Assembly (NCBI RefSeq): GCF_037041345.1 | Contig: NZ_CP146287.1 | Location: 1,057,501-1,121,500, forward strand | Reading direction: 5' to 3' | From: Abiotrophia defectiva ATCC 49176 | Lineage (GTDB): Bacteria > Bacillota > Bacilli > Lactobacillales > Aerococcaceae | Length of the DNA stretch: 64,000 nucleotides | Shown here: one piece after another, positions 8,104-15,765 of the stretch | Numbering within the stretch: the first letter of the stretch is position 1 | Layout: every line of letters begins with the position of its first letter | The notes under the pieces: generated by a model | What the model saw: the letters and a program-made list of their open reading frames with translations, nothing else | What the model was told of the DNA's origin: nothing | Databases searched by the model: none | Made by a program: the position numbers and the translations under genes

Positions 8104-8484
8104 CTAGGATTTATGCTGATTAAGCAAGTCACGCAATTCGTCCATGTCAGAATCGGACAAGGAATTTGAGCGGAACAAGTTATTGATAAAACCACTGAGA
8201 GAGTGACCCTTGTAGCGATTCAAAAAGTCAGAGGCCTCAACCTCCAGATAATCTGCTTCTGAAACTAGTGCAATATAGTGACGTTCCCGGCCCACTCGCT
8301 CGCTATTGAGATAGCCTTTTTCAGTAAGACGAGCCAAGACCGTAAGCAAGGTTTGTGGCTTCCAATGATTGTCTTCACCTAGATATTCAATAATCTGAGC
8401 AGAAGTGGTAGGCTGTGGCAATTGCCAGATGGCCTTCAAGATAGTAAATTCGCCATCAGCTAGTCGTTTAATTTTTGCTGCCAT
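8104..8484 (-). CDS. BlaI/MecI/CopY-family repressor
   Basis: Dimeric winged-helix repressor, 126 aa, cleaved or released in response to a BlaR1-type sensor. The ATG at 8484 follows Shine-Dalgarno AAAGGAGATT; the longer open frame to 8652 runs into rnhB and is rejected. The N-terminal wHTH spans residues 5-75, with LTVLARLTEKGYLNSERVGR as recognition helix and wing. A C-terminal dimerisation region includes GFINNLF (99-104), near the place where BlaI proteins are cut. It is probably autoregulated: its promoter contains a TACA-N2-TGTA-like site. The likely second target is the VTC-DUF4956 operon downstream. No beta-lactamase or PBP gene is in the window. Confidence 0.92.
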   Translation of the reverse strand: MAAKIKRLADGEFTILKAIWQLPQPTTSAQIIEYLGEDNHWKPQTLLTVLARLTEKGYLNSERVGRERHYIALVSEADYLEVEASDFLNRYKGHSLSGFINNLFRSNSLSDSDMDELRDLLNQHKS

Positions 8485-8527
8485 AGGAATCTCCTTTCGT
8501 TTGATAAAATCAATCTTTTTCACTTTA

Positions 8528-8556
8528 ATTCTACAAATGTCTAAGGGCTTTGTCAA
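8528..8556 (-). promoter_or_regulatory. blaI promoter overlapped by its operator
   Basis: Minus-strand -35 TTGACA (8551-8556), 17-bp spacer, -10 TAGAAT (8528-8533). The sequence GACATTTGTA (8532-8541) overlaps spacer and -10 and matches the TACA-N2-TGTA operator with one mismatch. Confidence 0.8.
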
Positions 8557-8577
8557 GCCTATCTTGCCTTCTCTATA

Positions 8578-8606
8578 GAAAAATCGGCTCCATAGCGGAA
8601 CCGATT
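8578..8606 (-). terminator. Terminator of the yozE-to-rnhB operon
   Basis: AATCGG (8582-8587) pairs with CCGATT (8601-8606), and TCC with GGA further in, followed on the minus strand by TTTTTC. It starts just after the rnhB stop. Confidence 0.7.
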
Positions 8607-8611
8607 GAATT

Positions 8612-9400
8612 TTATGATTCATATGTTTTGTACATGGACTTAACCGGTTCAAAGCTCCGACGATGAATAGGAGTGTAACCTACTCTATCCAAGGCCTCTA
8701 AATGTTCCTTAGTCCCATAGCCCATATTCCGTTCAAAACCAAACTCTGGATAGGTCTTGCTGTATTGGACCATTAACTCATCTCGATATACCTTGGCGAT
8801 AATTGAAGCTGCCGCAATGGATAAGGAACGTTGATCGCCTTTGACCAAGGACTCTTGTGGCAAATCAGCATCAATATTGATGGCATCCAGTAGCAAATAA
8901 TCAGGTTTTACATTTAAGGCTTCAACAGCAGCCTTCATGCCCTGGCGAGTGGCTTGATAGATATTTTCCCGGTCAATAATGGCCGGAGGAATGGCAACAA
9001 TTTTAAGATCAAGGGCGACCTCACGAATTTGTCGAGCAAACTCTAGACGTTTTGCGTGTGAGAGTTGCTTAGAGTCTGTCACCCCAACCAGTAAATGCTG
9101 GCAGTCTCTAGGCAGAACAACTGCTGCCACCACCACTGGACCAGCTAAAGGCCCACGCCCTACCTCATCTAATCCGGCAATCACTTGATAGCCAGCATTA
9201 TAGGCTGCCATTTCATGTATAAGCCTTTTTTGGTGGTCGTGAAACATGATTTGTTGATTTTGTAGGCGTTTATGGCATTGTTCAAGCAATTTTTGGACAC
9301 TTTTACGCTCGTCTTTTGCTAGTATCGCTAATAATTCATGAGACTCATCCTCTACTTCTAGCAAAGCATCCTTAATTTGACTTACAGTTAACTTAGACAT
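8612..9400 (-). CDS. rnhB: Ribonuclease HII
   Basis: Cleaves RNA in RNA-DNA hybrids and removes single ribonucleotides from DNA. The acidic active-site motifs are GLDEVGRGPLAGP (D and E), VTDSKQLS (D) and DAINIDAD (D). The 262 aa include the N-terminal helical extension of about 70 residues seen in Firmicutes. Its ATG overlaps the rbgA stop by one base (TAATG), so the two are translationally coupled. It is the last gene of the operon before the terminator at 8578-8606. Confidence 0.96.
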   Translation of the reverse strand: MSKLTVSQIKDALLEVEDESHELLAILAKDERKSVQKLLEQCHKRLQNQQIMFHDHQKRLIHEMAAYNAGYQVIAGLDEVGRGPLAGPVVVAAVVLPRDCQHLLVGVTDSKQLSHAKRLEFARQIREVALDLKIVAIPPAIIDRENIYQATRQGMKAAVEALNVKPDYLLLDAINIDADLPQESLVKGDQRSLSIAAASIIAKVYRDELMVQYSKTYPEFGFERNMGYGTKEHLEALDRVGYTPIHRRSFEPVKSMYKTYES

Positions 9401-10269
9401 TAATTTTCACCTACTAATGAGGCTTCTAAAGGCACTTGATCCAAGGTCAAACTACCTAATTGGTGCTGACGATAGTCAATGACTAATTTTGTAGATGCCT
9501 GATCATAATCATCCTTAAAGCCCAGTCGCTTAGTGGTAACTAAAAGTAACTCTACTAGGGGCAGTTGGCACTCTTGTTCAGTCAGACGGTAACGCTGTTT
9601 AAGCACATCCAGATTATTGCCTAATACTAATTCTAATAGGTAAAGAGCCAAATCATCCATATGAACCAGTTGGTCTTTGATGGCACCGGTTAGGGCTAAT
9701 TTTTTGCCCACCAAAGGATCATCAAATTTAGGCCACAGAATCCCCGGCGTATCCAGTAATTCAAAATTGCGCCCTACTTTTAGCCAACGTTGCGCCTTGG
9801 TAACCCCGGGTTTATTCCCGGTAATGGCCTGGTTCTTACCCACAAAGCGATTGATTAAGGTAGATTTACCTACGTTAGGAATCCCCAGAATCATCAGGCG
9901 AATAGCACGCGGCTTGACACCTTTAGCAGCTTGTTTGGCAAAGTAATCTGACATAAGTAGCTGACACTGCTTCTCAAGTTGTTTGAGGCCTTTACCATGC
10001 TGAGCATCGATAGATAAAGCATGAATACCTTGACTTTGATAGTAATTAATCCAAGCCTGAGTCTTAGCAGGATCTGCTAAATCGGCCTTGTTGAGGACCA
10101 TAATACGAGGCTTATTACCTACAATTTCGTCAATCAAGGGATTACGACTGGATTCAGGGATACGAGCGTCAACTAGTTCAATAACAATATCGACTAAATT
10201 GAGTTTTTCCTTGGCTTCACGTTTAGCTTTGGCCATATGGCCAGGAAACCATTGAATGGGTTGTGACAC
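9400..10269 (-). CDS. rbgA: Ribosome biogenesis GTPase RbgA (YlqF)
   Basis: GTPase needed for late assembly of the 50S subunit. It has the circularly permuted GTPase order: G4 NKAD (60-63), then G1 GIPNVGKST (129-137), then G3 DTPG (173-176), and a C-terminal helical domain. The opening WFPGHMAKA is the family N-terminal signature. Length 289 aa. The start is GTG at 10269, preceded by AGGAGGAAAG. Lies between lepB (23 bp upstream) and rnhB (1-bp overlap), the classic lepB-rbgA-rnhB order. Confidence 0.96.
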   Translation of the reverse strand: MSQPIQWFPGHMAKAKREAKEKLNLVDIVIELVDARIPESSRNPLIDEIVGNKPRIMVLNKADLADPAKTQAWINYYQSQGIHALSIDAQHGKGLKQLEKQCQLLMSDYFAKQAAKGVKPRAIRLMILGIPNVGKSTLINRFVGKNQAITGNKPGVTKAQRWLKVGRNFELLDTPGILWPKFDDPLVGKKLALTGAIKDQLVHMDDLALYLLELVLGNNLDVLKQRYRLTEQECQLPLVELLLVTTKRLGFKDDYDQASTKLVIDYRQHQLGSLTLDQVPLEASLVGEN

Positions 10270-10292
10270 GAACTTTCCTCCTAGGACATAGT

Positions 10293-10892
10293 TTAAGGTG
10301 CGCTAATAGACAGGGAGCCATCTGCTTGGAGCTGATACTGCGCCATGCGTCGCATTTGATTGAAAGGCCAATAAACTAGGTCAGCTTTGCCCTGAACCGA
10401 AGCAATTGGGACTAGACCAAACTGACGACTATCCCCTGATCCTGGTCGGTTATCCCCCATAACAAAATAATATCCTTCAGGAATAGACTCGATTCCCAAG
10501 GTATCCCACAAGGAAAAATCTTGAGTAAATGGATGGCTATCAGCTTGAGATTTATTTGGTTCCAGGTATGGCTCCGGTACTGGCAAGTCATTGAGATAGA
10601 GTTGGTCATTCTTCACCTGCAAATGATCACCAGGCAAACCAATAACCCGCTTAACATAGGAATTTCCTGACCCTTTTGGATCAGGAAATACCACTACATC
10701 AAAGCGATTAATCTTAGCACTAGGAAAGAGCAGCATGTGCTCTCCATGATGGAGGGTTGCCTCCATAGAATGGCCATTAACCTGAAAAGGCTGCAGAATA
10801 TACTTCCGAATACCTGTTAGGATTAAGACGGAAATCATGAGATAGAAGACCACATTGACCAAGTCACGGCCTAATTTTCTTAGTGATCTCAT
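10293..10892 (-). CDS. lepB: Signal peptidase I
   Basis: Membrane-bound Ser-Lys protease that removes signal peptides from secreted proteins. One N-terminal membrane anchor (about 11-29) precedes the catalytic domain. The nucleophile is S42 in NGHSMEATL and the general base K81 in YVKRVIGLPGD. The GDNRxxSxDSR box is present as GDNRPGSGDSR. Length 199 aa is normal. It overlaps the upstream ctpA stop by 4 bp. Confidence 0.95.
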   Translation of the reverse strand: MRSLRKLGRDLVNVVFYLMISVLILTGIRKYILQPFQVNGHSMEATLHHGEHMLLFPSAKINRFDVVVFPDPKGSGNSYVKRVIGLPGDHLQVKNDQLYLNDLPVPEPYLEPNKSQADSHPFTQDFSLWDTLGIESIPEGYYFVMGDNRPGSGDSRQFGLVPIASVQGKADLVYWPFNQMRRMAQYQLQADGSLSISAP

Positions 10893-12313
10893 GAGTTACT
10901 TCCTTGCTTAAGTACTTCTTTGGCCTTGTCGTACTGCGCATCATGAGTCTTGAGATAATCACGGGTTGCCTCGTTGAGGGCATCTGCTGTTTTACCAGTT
11001 ACTTGCCCATCTTCAGTCAATCCCTTATCCTTTTGGAAGGCCTTAACAGCAGCTTCCATCTTGTCATCAAAGTATTCAGTAGACTCTAATTCATAGCCTA
11101 AAGCTTTAAGAATTAAGGCCAGATTTTTTACTCCGTCATTAGATTGGCCTTTGGCAAGGGTATCATCGTAGCTGAGGCTAACTGCCTTAGCCACCGGTTC
11201 TTGTTCGACAGCAACTGTCGGCTCAATCCCTTGTTTATGAATCCACTCACCTTTTGGCGTTAGCCATTTAGCGATCGTTAACTTCAATTCGCCAAGATCT
11301 GATTGATTAAGAACTTGTTGAACCGTCCCCTTACCAAAGGTCTTCTCGCCTACTAAATCATGTTTAGTGTTTTCCTTAATAGCAGCAGCTAAAATTTCAC
11401 TAGCAGATGCTGAACCACCATCTATCAAGAAGACATAAGGCTCCGTGATTTTGAAGTCACCATATAGTTTGGAATCTGCTGAAAAGACAGTCGGATCACT
11501 GCCACGTTCTTGGGTTTGGAGGATGACATCGCCATCTTTTAAGAACATATTCCCAATAGCCAGCGCCTGACTTAAGAGGCCACCTGGGTCATTACGCAGG
11601 TCGAAGATGAAGCTCTTAGCTCCGTCTTCGCGGGCTTTCTTAACAGCATTCTCTAATTCCTTACCAGTATTCTCACCAAATTGGATAATTTTAATGTGGG
11701 CAATGGTCTTGTCTTGCTCATCCAAATTGCTAGTAACGGAATAATTTGGAATAGTGTCGCGAGTCAACTTGACATCAAAATTTGACCCGCCGCGACGAAT
11801 GACTAGTTTAACTTCAGACCCCTTAGGGCCACGGATAAGTTTCATGACTTCTTGGGTCGTCTTGTCCTTAAGCTCTGTCCCATCTACACTGACAATGACG
11901 TCATTAGGCTGCAAACCAGCCTTAGACGCAGGCGTATCATCAAGGGCACTAATGACAACCATCTCGCCACCTTTGACTTGGAATTGAACCCCAATCCCTT
12001 CAAAGGAATCACTCATGGCATTATCGAAGGCAGTCGATTCTTCCTTGTTAAAATACTCTGAATAGGGGTCTTCTGTGGCAGATACCATCCCTTTCAGGGC
12101 ACCTTCTAAAATCTTCTCTTTGTCAATTTCTTCAATGTAGCCTTCACGAATAGAACGATAGACTTCCTGAATTTTCTGAATGTCTTCATCTGAAAGCTGT
12201 TCTTTTGAGCCAAAGAGGCTAAATGGTGCAGCGGCTACAGGAACTGTTGTCGTAACGACACTGGTTGTTACCAGTAAGGCAGATAACCATTTCAATCCTT
12301 TTCTTAACTTCAT
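10889..12313 (-). CDS. C-terminal processing protease CtpA (S41)
   Basis: Secreted or membrane-tethered serine protease of the CtpA/Prc family. In the numbering of the longer frame (starting at 12331): hydrophobic signal region 14-35, PDZ domain about 106-180, S41 catalytic core with S309 (GGSASASE) and K334 (TFGKGTVQ), and a C-terminal peptidoglycan-binding-like domain about 390-455. The longer frame starts with TTG and contains the Shine-Dalgarno GAAGGGA, so the ATG at 12313 (MKLRKGLKW) is preferred, giving 474 aa. It follows deoD by 29 bp and overlaps lepB by 4 bp. Confidence 0.93.
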   Translation of the reverse strand: MKLRKGLKWLSALLVTTSVVTTTVPVAAAPFSLFGSKEQLSDEDIQKIQEVYRSIREGYIEEIDKEKILEGALKGMVSATEDPYSEYFNKEESTAFDNAMSDSFEGIGVQFQVKGGEMVVISALDDTPASKAGLQPNDVIVSVDGTELKDKTTQEVMKLIRGPKGSEVKLVIRRGGSNFDVKLTRDTIPNYSVTSNLDEQDKTIAHIKIIQFGENTGKELENAVKKAREDGAKSFIFDLRNDPGGLLSQALAIGNMFLKDGDVILQTQERGSDPTVFSADSKLYGDFKITEPYVFLIDGGSASASEILAAAIKENTKHDLVGEKTFGKGTVQQVLNQSDLGELKLTIAKWLTPKGEWIHKQGIEPTVAVEQEPVAKAVSLSYDDTLAKGQSNDGVKNLALILKALGYELESTEYFDDKMEAAVKAFQKDKGLTEDGQVTGKTADALNEATRDYLKTHDAQYDKAKEVLKQGSNS

Positions 12314-12342
12314 CGAATCCCTTCTTTCCAAGAATATTGAGC

Positions 12343-13065
12343 TTATTTGCTTTGTAGCGCGTAAGCTGTTTCTAAGGCAACTTCCATCATTTGTGTGAAA
12401 GTTGTTTGGCGTTCTTCAGCCGTTGTTTCTTCACCTGTAATTAAGTGGTCACTAATCGTACACATAGCCAAGGCTTGACGGTTGTGTTTAGCTGCCACGG
12501 CATAGAGCCCCGCTGCTTCCATTTCCACAGCTAAGACCCCATAACGAGCTAGTTTGCCCTTATCCATCTCTTCGTTATAGAAACGATCGCTAGATAAAAT
12601 ATTACCGACATGGATATTTTCCTTAGGTAATTTTTCTGCTGCTAGATGATAAGCAGTATCTAGAACCTTGAAATCAGCTAAGGCTGCAAAGGAGACTTGC
12701 CCATTAAAGATATTGGTCAAGCAGCTAGAGTCAGTCGTCGCCCCTTGACCAAAGACGATATCCCGAACTTTGACAGATTCTTTCATCCCACCAGCGGTCC
12801 CAATGCGGATAATCGTCTTAACACCATAACTTTGGTAGAGTTCTTCAGCGTAAATCATGGCTGAAGGAATCCCCATACCAGAACCTTGAACAGAAACTGG
12901 AACACCCTTGTAGGTCCCAGTAAAACCGAACATGTTGCGTACCGTATTGTAACGCGTCACATCCTCCAGGAAGGTTTCAGCAATATATTGGGCCCGCAAT
13001 GGATCCCCCGGGAATAAAACTACTTCAGCGATTTGGCCTTCTTGGGCTGCAATATGAATCGACAT
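12343..13065 (-). CDS. deoD: Purine nucleoside phosphorylase, DeoD type
   Basis: Reversibly phosphorolyses purine (deoxy)ribonucleosides in salvage. The family motifs are VVLFPGDPLRA (phosphate site), IIRIGTAGG, SSDRFYNEE, AVEMEAAGLYA and TISDHL. The chosen ATG at 13065 (MSIHIAA) has AAAGGA upstream; the longer frame would start at a TTG nine bases earlier. Length 240 aa. It follows yozE by 15 bp in the same operon. Confidence 0.95.
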   Translation of the reverse strand: MSIHIAAQEGQIAEVVLFPGDPLRAQYIAETFLEDVTRYNTVRNMFGFTGTYKGVPVSVQGSGMGIPSAMIYAEELYQSYGVKTIIRIGTAGGMKESVKVRDIVFGQGATTDSSCLTNIFNGQVSFAALADFKVLDTAYHLAAEKLPKENIHVGNILSSDRFYNEEMDKGKLARYGVLAVEMEAAGLYAVAAKHNRQALAMCTISDHLITGEETTAEERQTTFTQMMEVALETAYALQSK

Positions 13066-13080
13066 AAATTTCAATCCTTT

Positions 13081-13299
13081 CTATTTGTGGTAAAGATACT
13101 GTTGCCACGCATCATCAAAGATGGACAATAGACGTGAATAATGAGGGCTGTCTTCCATGTAACGTGAGATTTCGTCAAATTCGTCGCTACGCTTAGGAAA
13201 CCCTTGATCTGAGTGGATAGCATTCGCCAAGCGACTCATGGGGTCCTTGGCTCCATAGTCCACTGAACGAGAGATATAATCGTAAAAACTCTTTGCCAT
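13081..13299 (-). CDS. YozE family protein (UPF0346)
   Basis: Small helical protein of unknown function, 72 aa from the ATG at 13299, preceded by GGAGGGCC. The sequence SFYDYISR and the FPKRSDEFDEISRYME segment are typical of the YozE/UPF0346 family. First gene of the operon that runs through deoD, ctpA, lepB, rbgA and rnhB. Confidence 0.88.
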   Translation of the reverse strand: MAKSFYDYISRSVDYGAKDPMSRLANAIHSDQGFPKRSDEFDEISRYMEDSPHYSRLLSIFDDAWQQYLYHK

Positions 13300-13328
13300 T
13301 AGGCCCTCCTTCGTGTCTGTATATACCC

Positions 13329-13358
13329 ATTCTACCAAAAAAAGGCCACAAGATGCAA
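13329..13358 (-). promoter_or_regulatory. Promoter of the yozE-deoD-ctpA-lepB-rbgA-rnhB operon
   Basis: Minus-strand -35 TTGCAT (13353-13358), 18-bp spacer, -10 TAGAAT (13329-13334), 30 bp before the yozE start. No terminator was seen before 8606, so all six genes can be one transcript. Confidence 0.6.
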
Positions 13359-13430
13359 AACATAGTCCCTAAGGCTTTAACTTTCTTTCTCAGTATATTT
13401 AGGGTACAATGATAGAAAAGGAGGGAAAAC

Positions 13431-14078
13431 ATGAAAGAAGCACTCAAATTATCCTATACTAAACAGGTCCTCATTGAAGTTCTCAATGCTGCAACTCATG
13501 GTATTGGCGCCCTCTTAAGCATTATTGCCACGGTTGCGCTCATACTCAAAGGCGTCCAACATGGCTCACACTTAGAGATTGTCTCCTATGCGATCTATGG
13601 AGCTAGCCTCTTCTTATTATTCTTAAATTCAACCCTTTATCATTCCTTTAGCCTGACTCGCTATAAAGATGTCTTCCAAAAGATTGACCATTCTTCTATC
13701 TACCTTTTAATCGCGGGGACTTACACCCCCTACCTCATGGTTTCAATCGGGGGGCTTGTGGGCTATGGTTTCCTAGCGCTTGTCTGGGCCTTGGCTATTG
13801 GAGGCATTATCTTCGAAGTCTCTGCTATCGGCCGATGGCCAAAACTCAGCACCTTCCTCTACCTTGGATTAGGCTGGCTTAGTGTCTTTATCATCTATCC
13901 CTTAGCTCAATCCATTCCCTTGACCGGGATTCTGCTCTTAGCTTTGGGCGGTGTCACTTACTCACTAGGAACGATTTTTTATCGTATGAAAGACAACAAA
14001 TGGATGCATATCATTTGGCACCTTTTCGTATTAGGTGGCGCCGTCTTTATGTTTTATAGCATTCTATACTATGTGTAA
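13431..14078 (+). CDS. Hemolysin III / TrhA family (PAQR-like) membrane protein
   Basis: Seven-helix membrane protein of the hemolysin III/YqfA/TrhA family, 215 aa. Family metal-site motifs are present: LYHSFS, KIDHSSIYLLIAGTYTP and the C-terminal IIWHLFVLGGA. In Bacillus-type relatives it affects membrane lipid homeostasis; hemolytic activity is not established for most members. It is the only confident plus-strand gene in the window. Shine-Dalgarno AAAGGAGGG precedes the ATG, a possible -10 TACAAT lies at 13405-13410, and it ends at its own terminator. Confidence 0.92.
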   Translation: MKEALKLSYTKQVLIEVLNAATHGIGALLSIIATVALILKGVQHGSHLEIVSYAIYGASLFLLFLNSTLYHSFSLTRYKDVFQKIDHSSIYLLIAGTYTPYLMVSIGGLVGYGFLALVWALAIGGIIFEVSAIGRWPKLSTFLYLGLGWLSVFIIYPLAQSIPLTGILLLALGGVTYSLGTIFYRMKDNKWMHIIWHLFVLGGAVFMFYSILYYV

Positions 14079-14084
14079 AAACAA

Positions 14085-14118
14085 AATCCAATGGTCAGGC
14101 AACCATTGGATTTTTTTC
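14085..14118 (+). terminator. Terminator of the TrhA-like gene
   Basis: AATCCAATGGT (14085-14095) pairs with ACCATTGGATT (14102-14112), six-base loop, followed by a run of seven T. Confidence 0.92.
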
Positions 14119-14158
14119 ACTCTCAAGAGCTATTAAAGTCTAGTCTTTAATTTACAGA

Positions 14159-14980
14159 CTATTTTAAGCCCCTAAATCGACTAGTTTTTATCTTCTTCTT
14201 ATCAATTCCCTTATCCTCAAGGAATTTGGTCATAGCATTCACATCATCGGCCTGCCCCGCTAATAGATAAGTCGCATCATTACCATAGCGCTCAACTGCG
14301 TCACTTAAATAGTCCTGACTTTGAGAAAGACTCGAGCTGCTCTCATAGCTTAGATTTGCATGTTTTTTAGCTGAATCTTCCAGTTCATTGTTAAAGACCA
14401 TCACCCCTTTACTTAAGTGACTCAAGACCAATTCGCGTTTACTTATCTCTTCTTTGATAATTGGGCGTATGGCTGCAATACCGACATCAGAGGCAAAACA
14501 TACGAAGGCTTTATTGCTGTCCGCCGTGGATAAGGTCGAGTCCAACCAACTTAGCTCTACTTTGCTTCCCGCTGGCAAATTAGTTAGACTTTTTTTGTAT
14601 GGACTGCCATTATTATGAGTCAAAATTAAAATTTCATCTTCATTTGAACTTGAAGCAATCGTTAGCCAACGGCTACTTTCCCCATCTTTAGCTTGGCTTT
14701 TGCTTGCCCCCGTTACAACCTCGCTAGAGGTTTGATGATTATCTATACTATTTGGTAAAGAGATCTTAGCGTGAGCACCTGCTTTCCATTGCATGTTGTC
14801 AGGTTTAGCCAAGTGGATGAGGCTTAAATCCCCTTCTAGTTTATCAATAGAAAGGACAGATAGCGTTTGACCACGCCCAAGATAAGCGATAATGCCCCAA
14901 GCGATAATGCTTAAACTTACAATGACTGCTAGGATAGTGATTAACATCGTTTTACCTCTTTTCATTTCTTGTTTTTTCAT
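14159..14980 (-). CDS. Membrane-anchored ferredoxin-reductase-like protein
   Basis: 273 aa with one N-terminal membrane anchor (about 11-33) and a body resembling the FAD/NAD(P)H-binding module of the ferredoxin-NADP reductase family. Recognisable pieces are WKAGAHAKISLP (65-76), R104-WLTIASS in place of the usual RxYS flavin motif, FASDVGIAAIRPII (162-175) as the nucleotide-binding loop, YLLAGQADDVNAM (238-250), and a C-terminal SRFRGLK. Two linkers are low-complexity, Ser-rich. Likely a diverged oxidoreductase on the inner membrane face; flavin binding is not assured. It lies 74 bp downstream of a TetR gene, with a TetR-type operator overlapping a TATAAT just upstream. Confidence 0.7.
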   Translation of the reverse strand: MKKQEMKRGKTMLITILAVIVSLSIIAWGIIAYLGRGQTLSVLSIDKLEGDLSLIHLAKPDNMQWKAGAHAKISLPNSIDNHQTSSEVVTGASKSQAKDGESSRWLTIASSSNEDEILILTHNNGSPYKKSLTNLPAGSKVELSWLDSTLSTADSNKAFVCFASDVGIAAIRPIIKEEISKRELVLSHLSKGVMVFNNELEDSAKKHANLSYESSSSLSQSQDYLSDAVERYGNDATYLLAGQADDVNAMTKFLEDKGIDKKKIKTSRFRGLK

Positions 14981-14999
14981 GACTTTATCCTCCTAACGC

Positions 15000-15028
15000 C
15001 AGAATGAATATATATTATATTCATTCAT
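15000..15028. promoter_or_regulatory. TetR-type operator 2 (before the reductase-like gene)
   Basis: GAATGAATA (15002-15010) and TATTCATTC (15018-15026) are inverted with a 7-bp spacer; the perfect dyad in fact extends to 11-bp arms with a 3-bp centre. A minus-strand TATAAT (15014-15019) lies inside it. The architecture matches the operator at 15644-15672. Confidence 0.75.
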
Positions 15029-15036
15029 TTTGCGGT

Positions 15037-15061
15037 GAAATAAAGAGCTACTCTTTATTTC
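15037..15061 (-). terminator. Hairpin spanning the tetR stop codon
   Basis: GAAATAAAGAG (15037-15047) and CTCTTTATTTC (15051-15061) form a perfect 11-bp stem with a three-base loop that includes the tetR stop. No T-run follows, so it may attenuate rather than end transcription. Confidence 0.45.
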
Positions 15062-15618
15062 AAGACTCCTTTAACGAAATTAGTTGCCAATATTTCAAGC
15101 GTTCTACTTAAATCTGGCACATCTTGTTCTGTAATTTGCATATCCATGTAATAGAATAAGTTGTAGACACGTAAAATATCCTGAATTTTATCTTGCGAGT
15201 AACCTTCTGCTAACATTCGACTGGTAAAAGTTTCGACTAAAAAATTGTGGAAAGGATTTGAGACTTTGCCTTCTTGGGAGGAATAATATCCATGTAATTC
15301 ATCTGCGATTGCAGGATTATACCACTCCTTAAGGATTTTATTGGAAGAAACCAAGGAACGTGATCGGCCAAAAATTTGGCTAACTAGTTCAACCATGTCC
15401 ATTTGCCAATCAATTTCTTCAATCATAGCTTGACGAGCGCGATTGTTCTCATCGATGTAGATATCCAAAAAAATGGCTTCTTTACTGTCATAATAGTTAT
15501 AAAAAGAGCCGACTGCCATACTGGCCTGCTTGGCAATTTCTGAAATTCCTGTCGCTTTGTAGCCCTTTTTAGAAAAGACTTCATAAGCGGCTAACTTTAG
15601 GGCTTGTTTTTTATCCAC
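15055..15618 (-). CDS. TetR family transcriptional regulator
   Basis: 187 aa from GTG at 15618 (VDKKQALKLAA), preceded by AGGAGGCAGG. The N-terminal TetR DNA-binding domain is clear: FSKKGYKATGISEIAKQA then VGSFYNYYDSKEAIF. The C-terminal ligand domain is unassigned. The longer frame to 15672 would start inside the operator and is rejected. Two operators of identical design, at its own promoter and before the next gene, imply autoregulation and control of the reductase-like gene. Confidence 0.9.
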   Translation of the reverse strand: MDKKQALKLAAYEVFSKKGYKATGISEIAKQASMAVGSFYNYYDSKEAIFLDIYIDENNRARQAMIEEIDWQMDMVELVSQIFGRSRSLVSSNKILKEWYNPAIADELHGYYSSQEGKVSNPFHNFLVETFTSRMLAEGYSQDKIQDILRVYNLFYYMDMQITEQDVPDLSRTLEILATNFVKGVLK

Positions 15619-15643
15619 TGCTATCCTGCCTCCTTTTATATAC

Positions 15644-15672
15644 ATGAGTGAATATATTTTGTATTCATTCAT
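15644..15672. promoter_or_regulatory. TetR-type operator 1 (before tetR)
   Basis: ATGAGTGAATA (15644-15654) and TATTCATTCAT (15662-15672) are inverted 11-bp half-sites with a 7-bp spacer and one mismatch. They lie directly downstream of the tetR -10. Confidence 0.75.
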
Positions 15673-15701
15673 ATTCTATAATAGAAAATCTAGCTTGTCA
15701 A
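15673..15701 (-). promoter_or_regulatory. tetR promoter, TTGACA-17-TAGAAT
   Basis: Minus-strand -35 TTGACA (15696-15701), 17-bp spacer, -10 TAGAAT (15673-15678), directly abutting operator 1. Confidence 0.8.
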
Positions 15702-15725
15702 TCATAATCCTCTCTCATAACAATT

Positions 15726-15754
15726 AAATCCTAGTACTTGTAGCACTAGGATTT
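15726..15754 (-). terminator. Terminator of lrgAB
   Basis: AAATCCTAGT (15726-15735) pairs with ACTAGGATTT (15745-15754). It begins 11 bp past the lrgB stop; the T-tract is short. Confidence 0.6.
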
Positions 15755-15765
15755 AAATCACTCTA

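Noticed and set aside
6640-8484. Beta-lactam resistance locus
   Set aside because: BlaI/BlaR1-like proteins are present, but the sensor lacks a penicillin-binding domain and no beta-lactamase or PBP gene is nearby.
8485-8652. N-terminal extension of blaI
   Set aside because: Would overlap rnhB and the terminator and span the blaI promoter; the ATG at 8484 has a good Shine-Dalgarno.
15619-15672. N-terminal extension of tetR
   Set aside because: Would start inside the TetR operator; GTG at 15618 follows AGGAGG.
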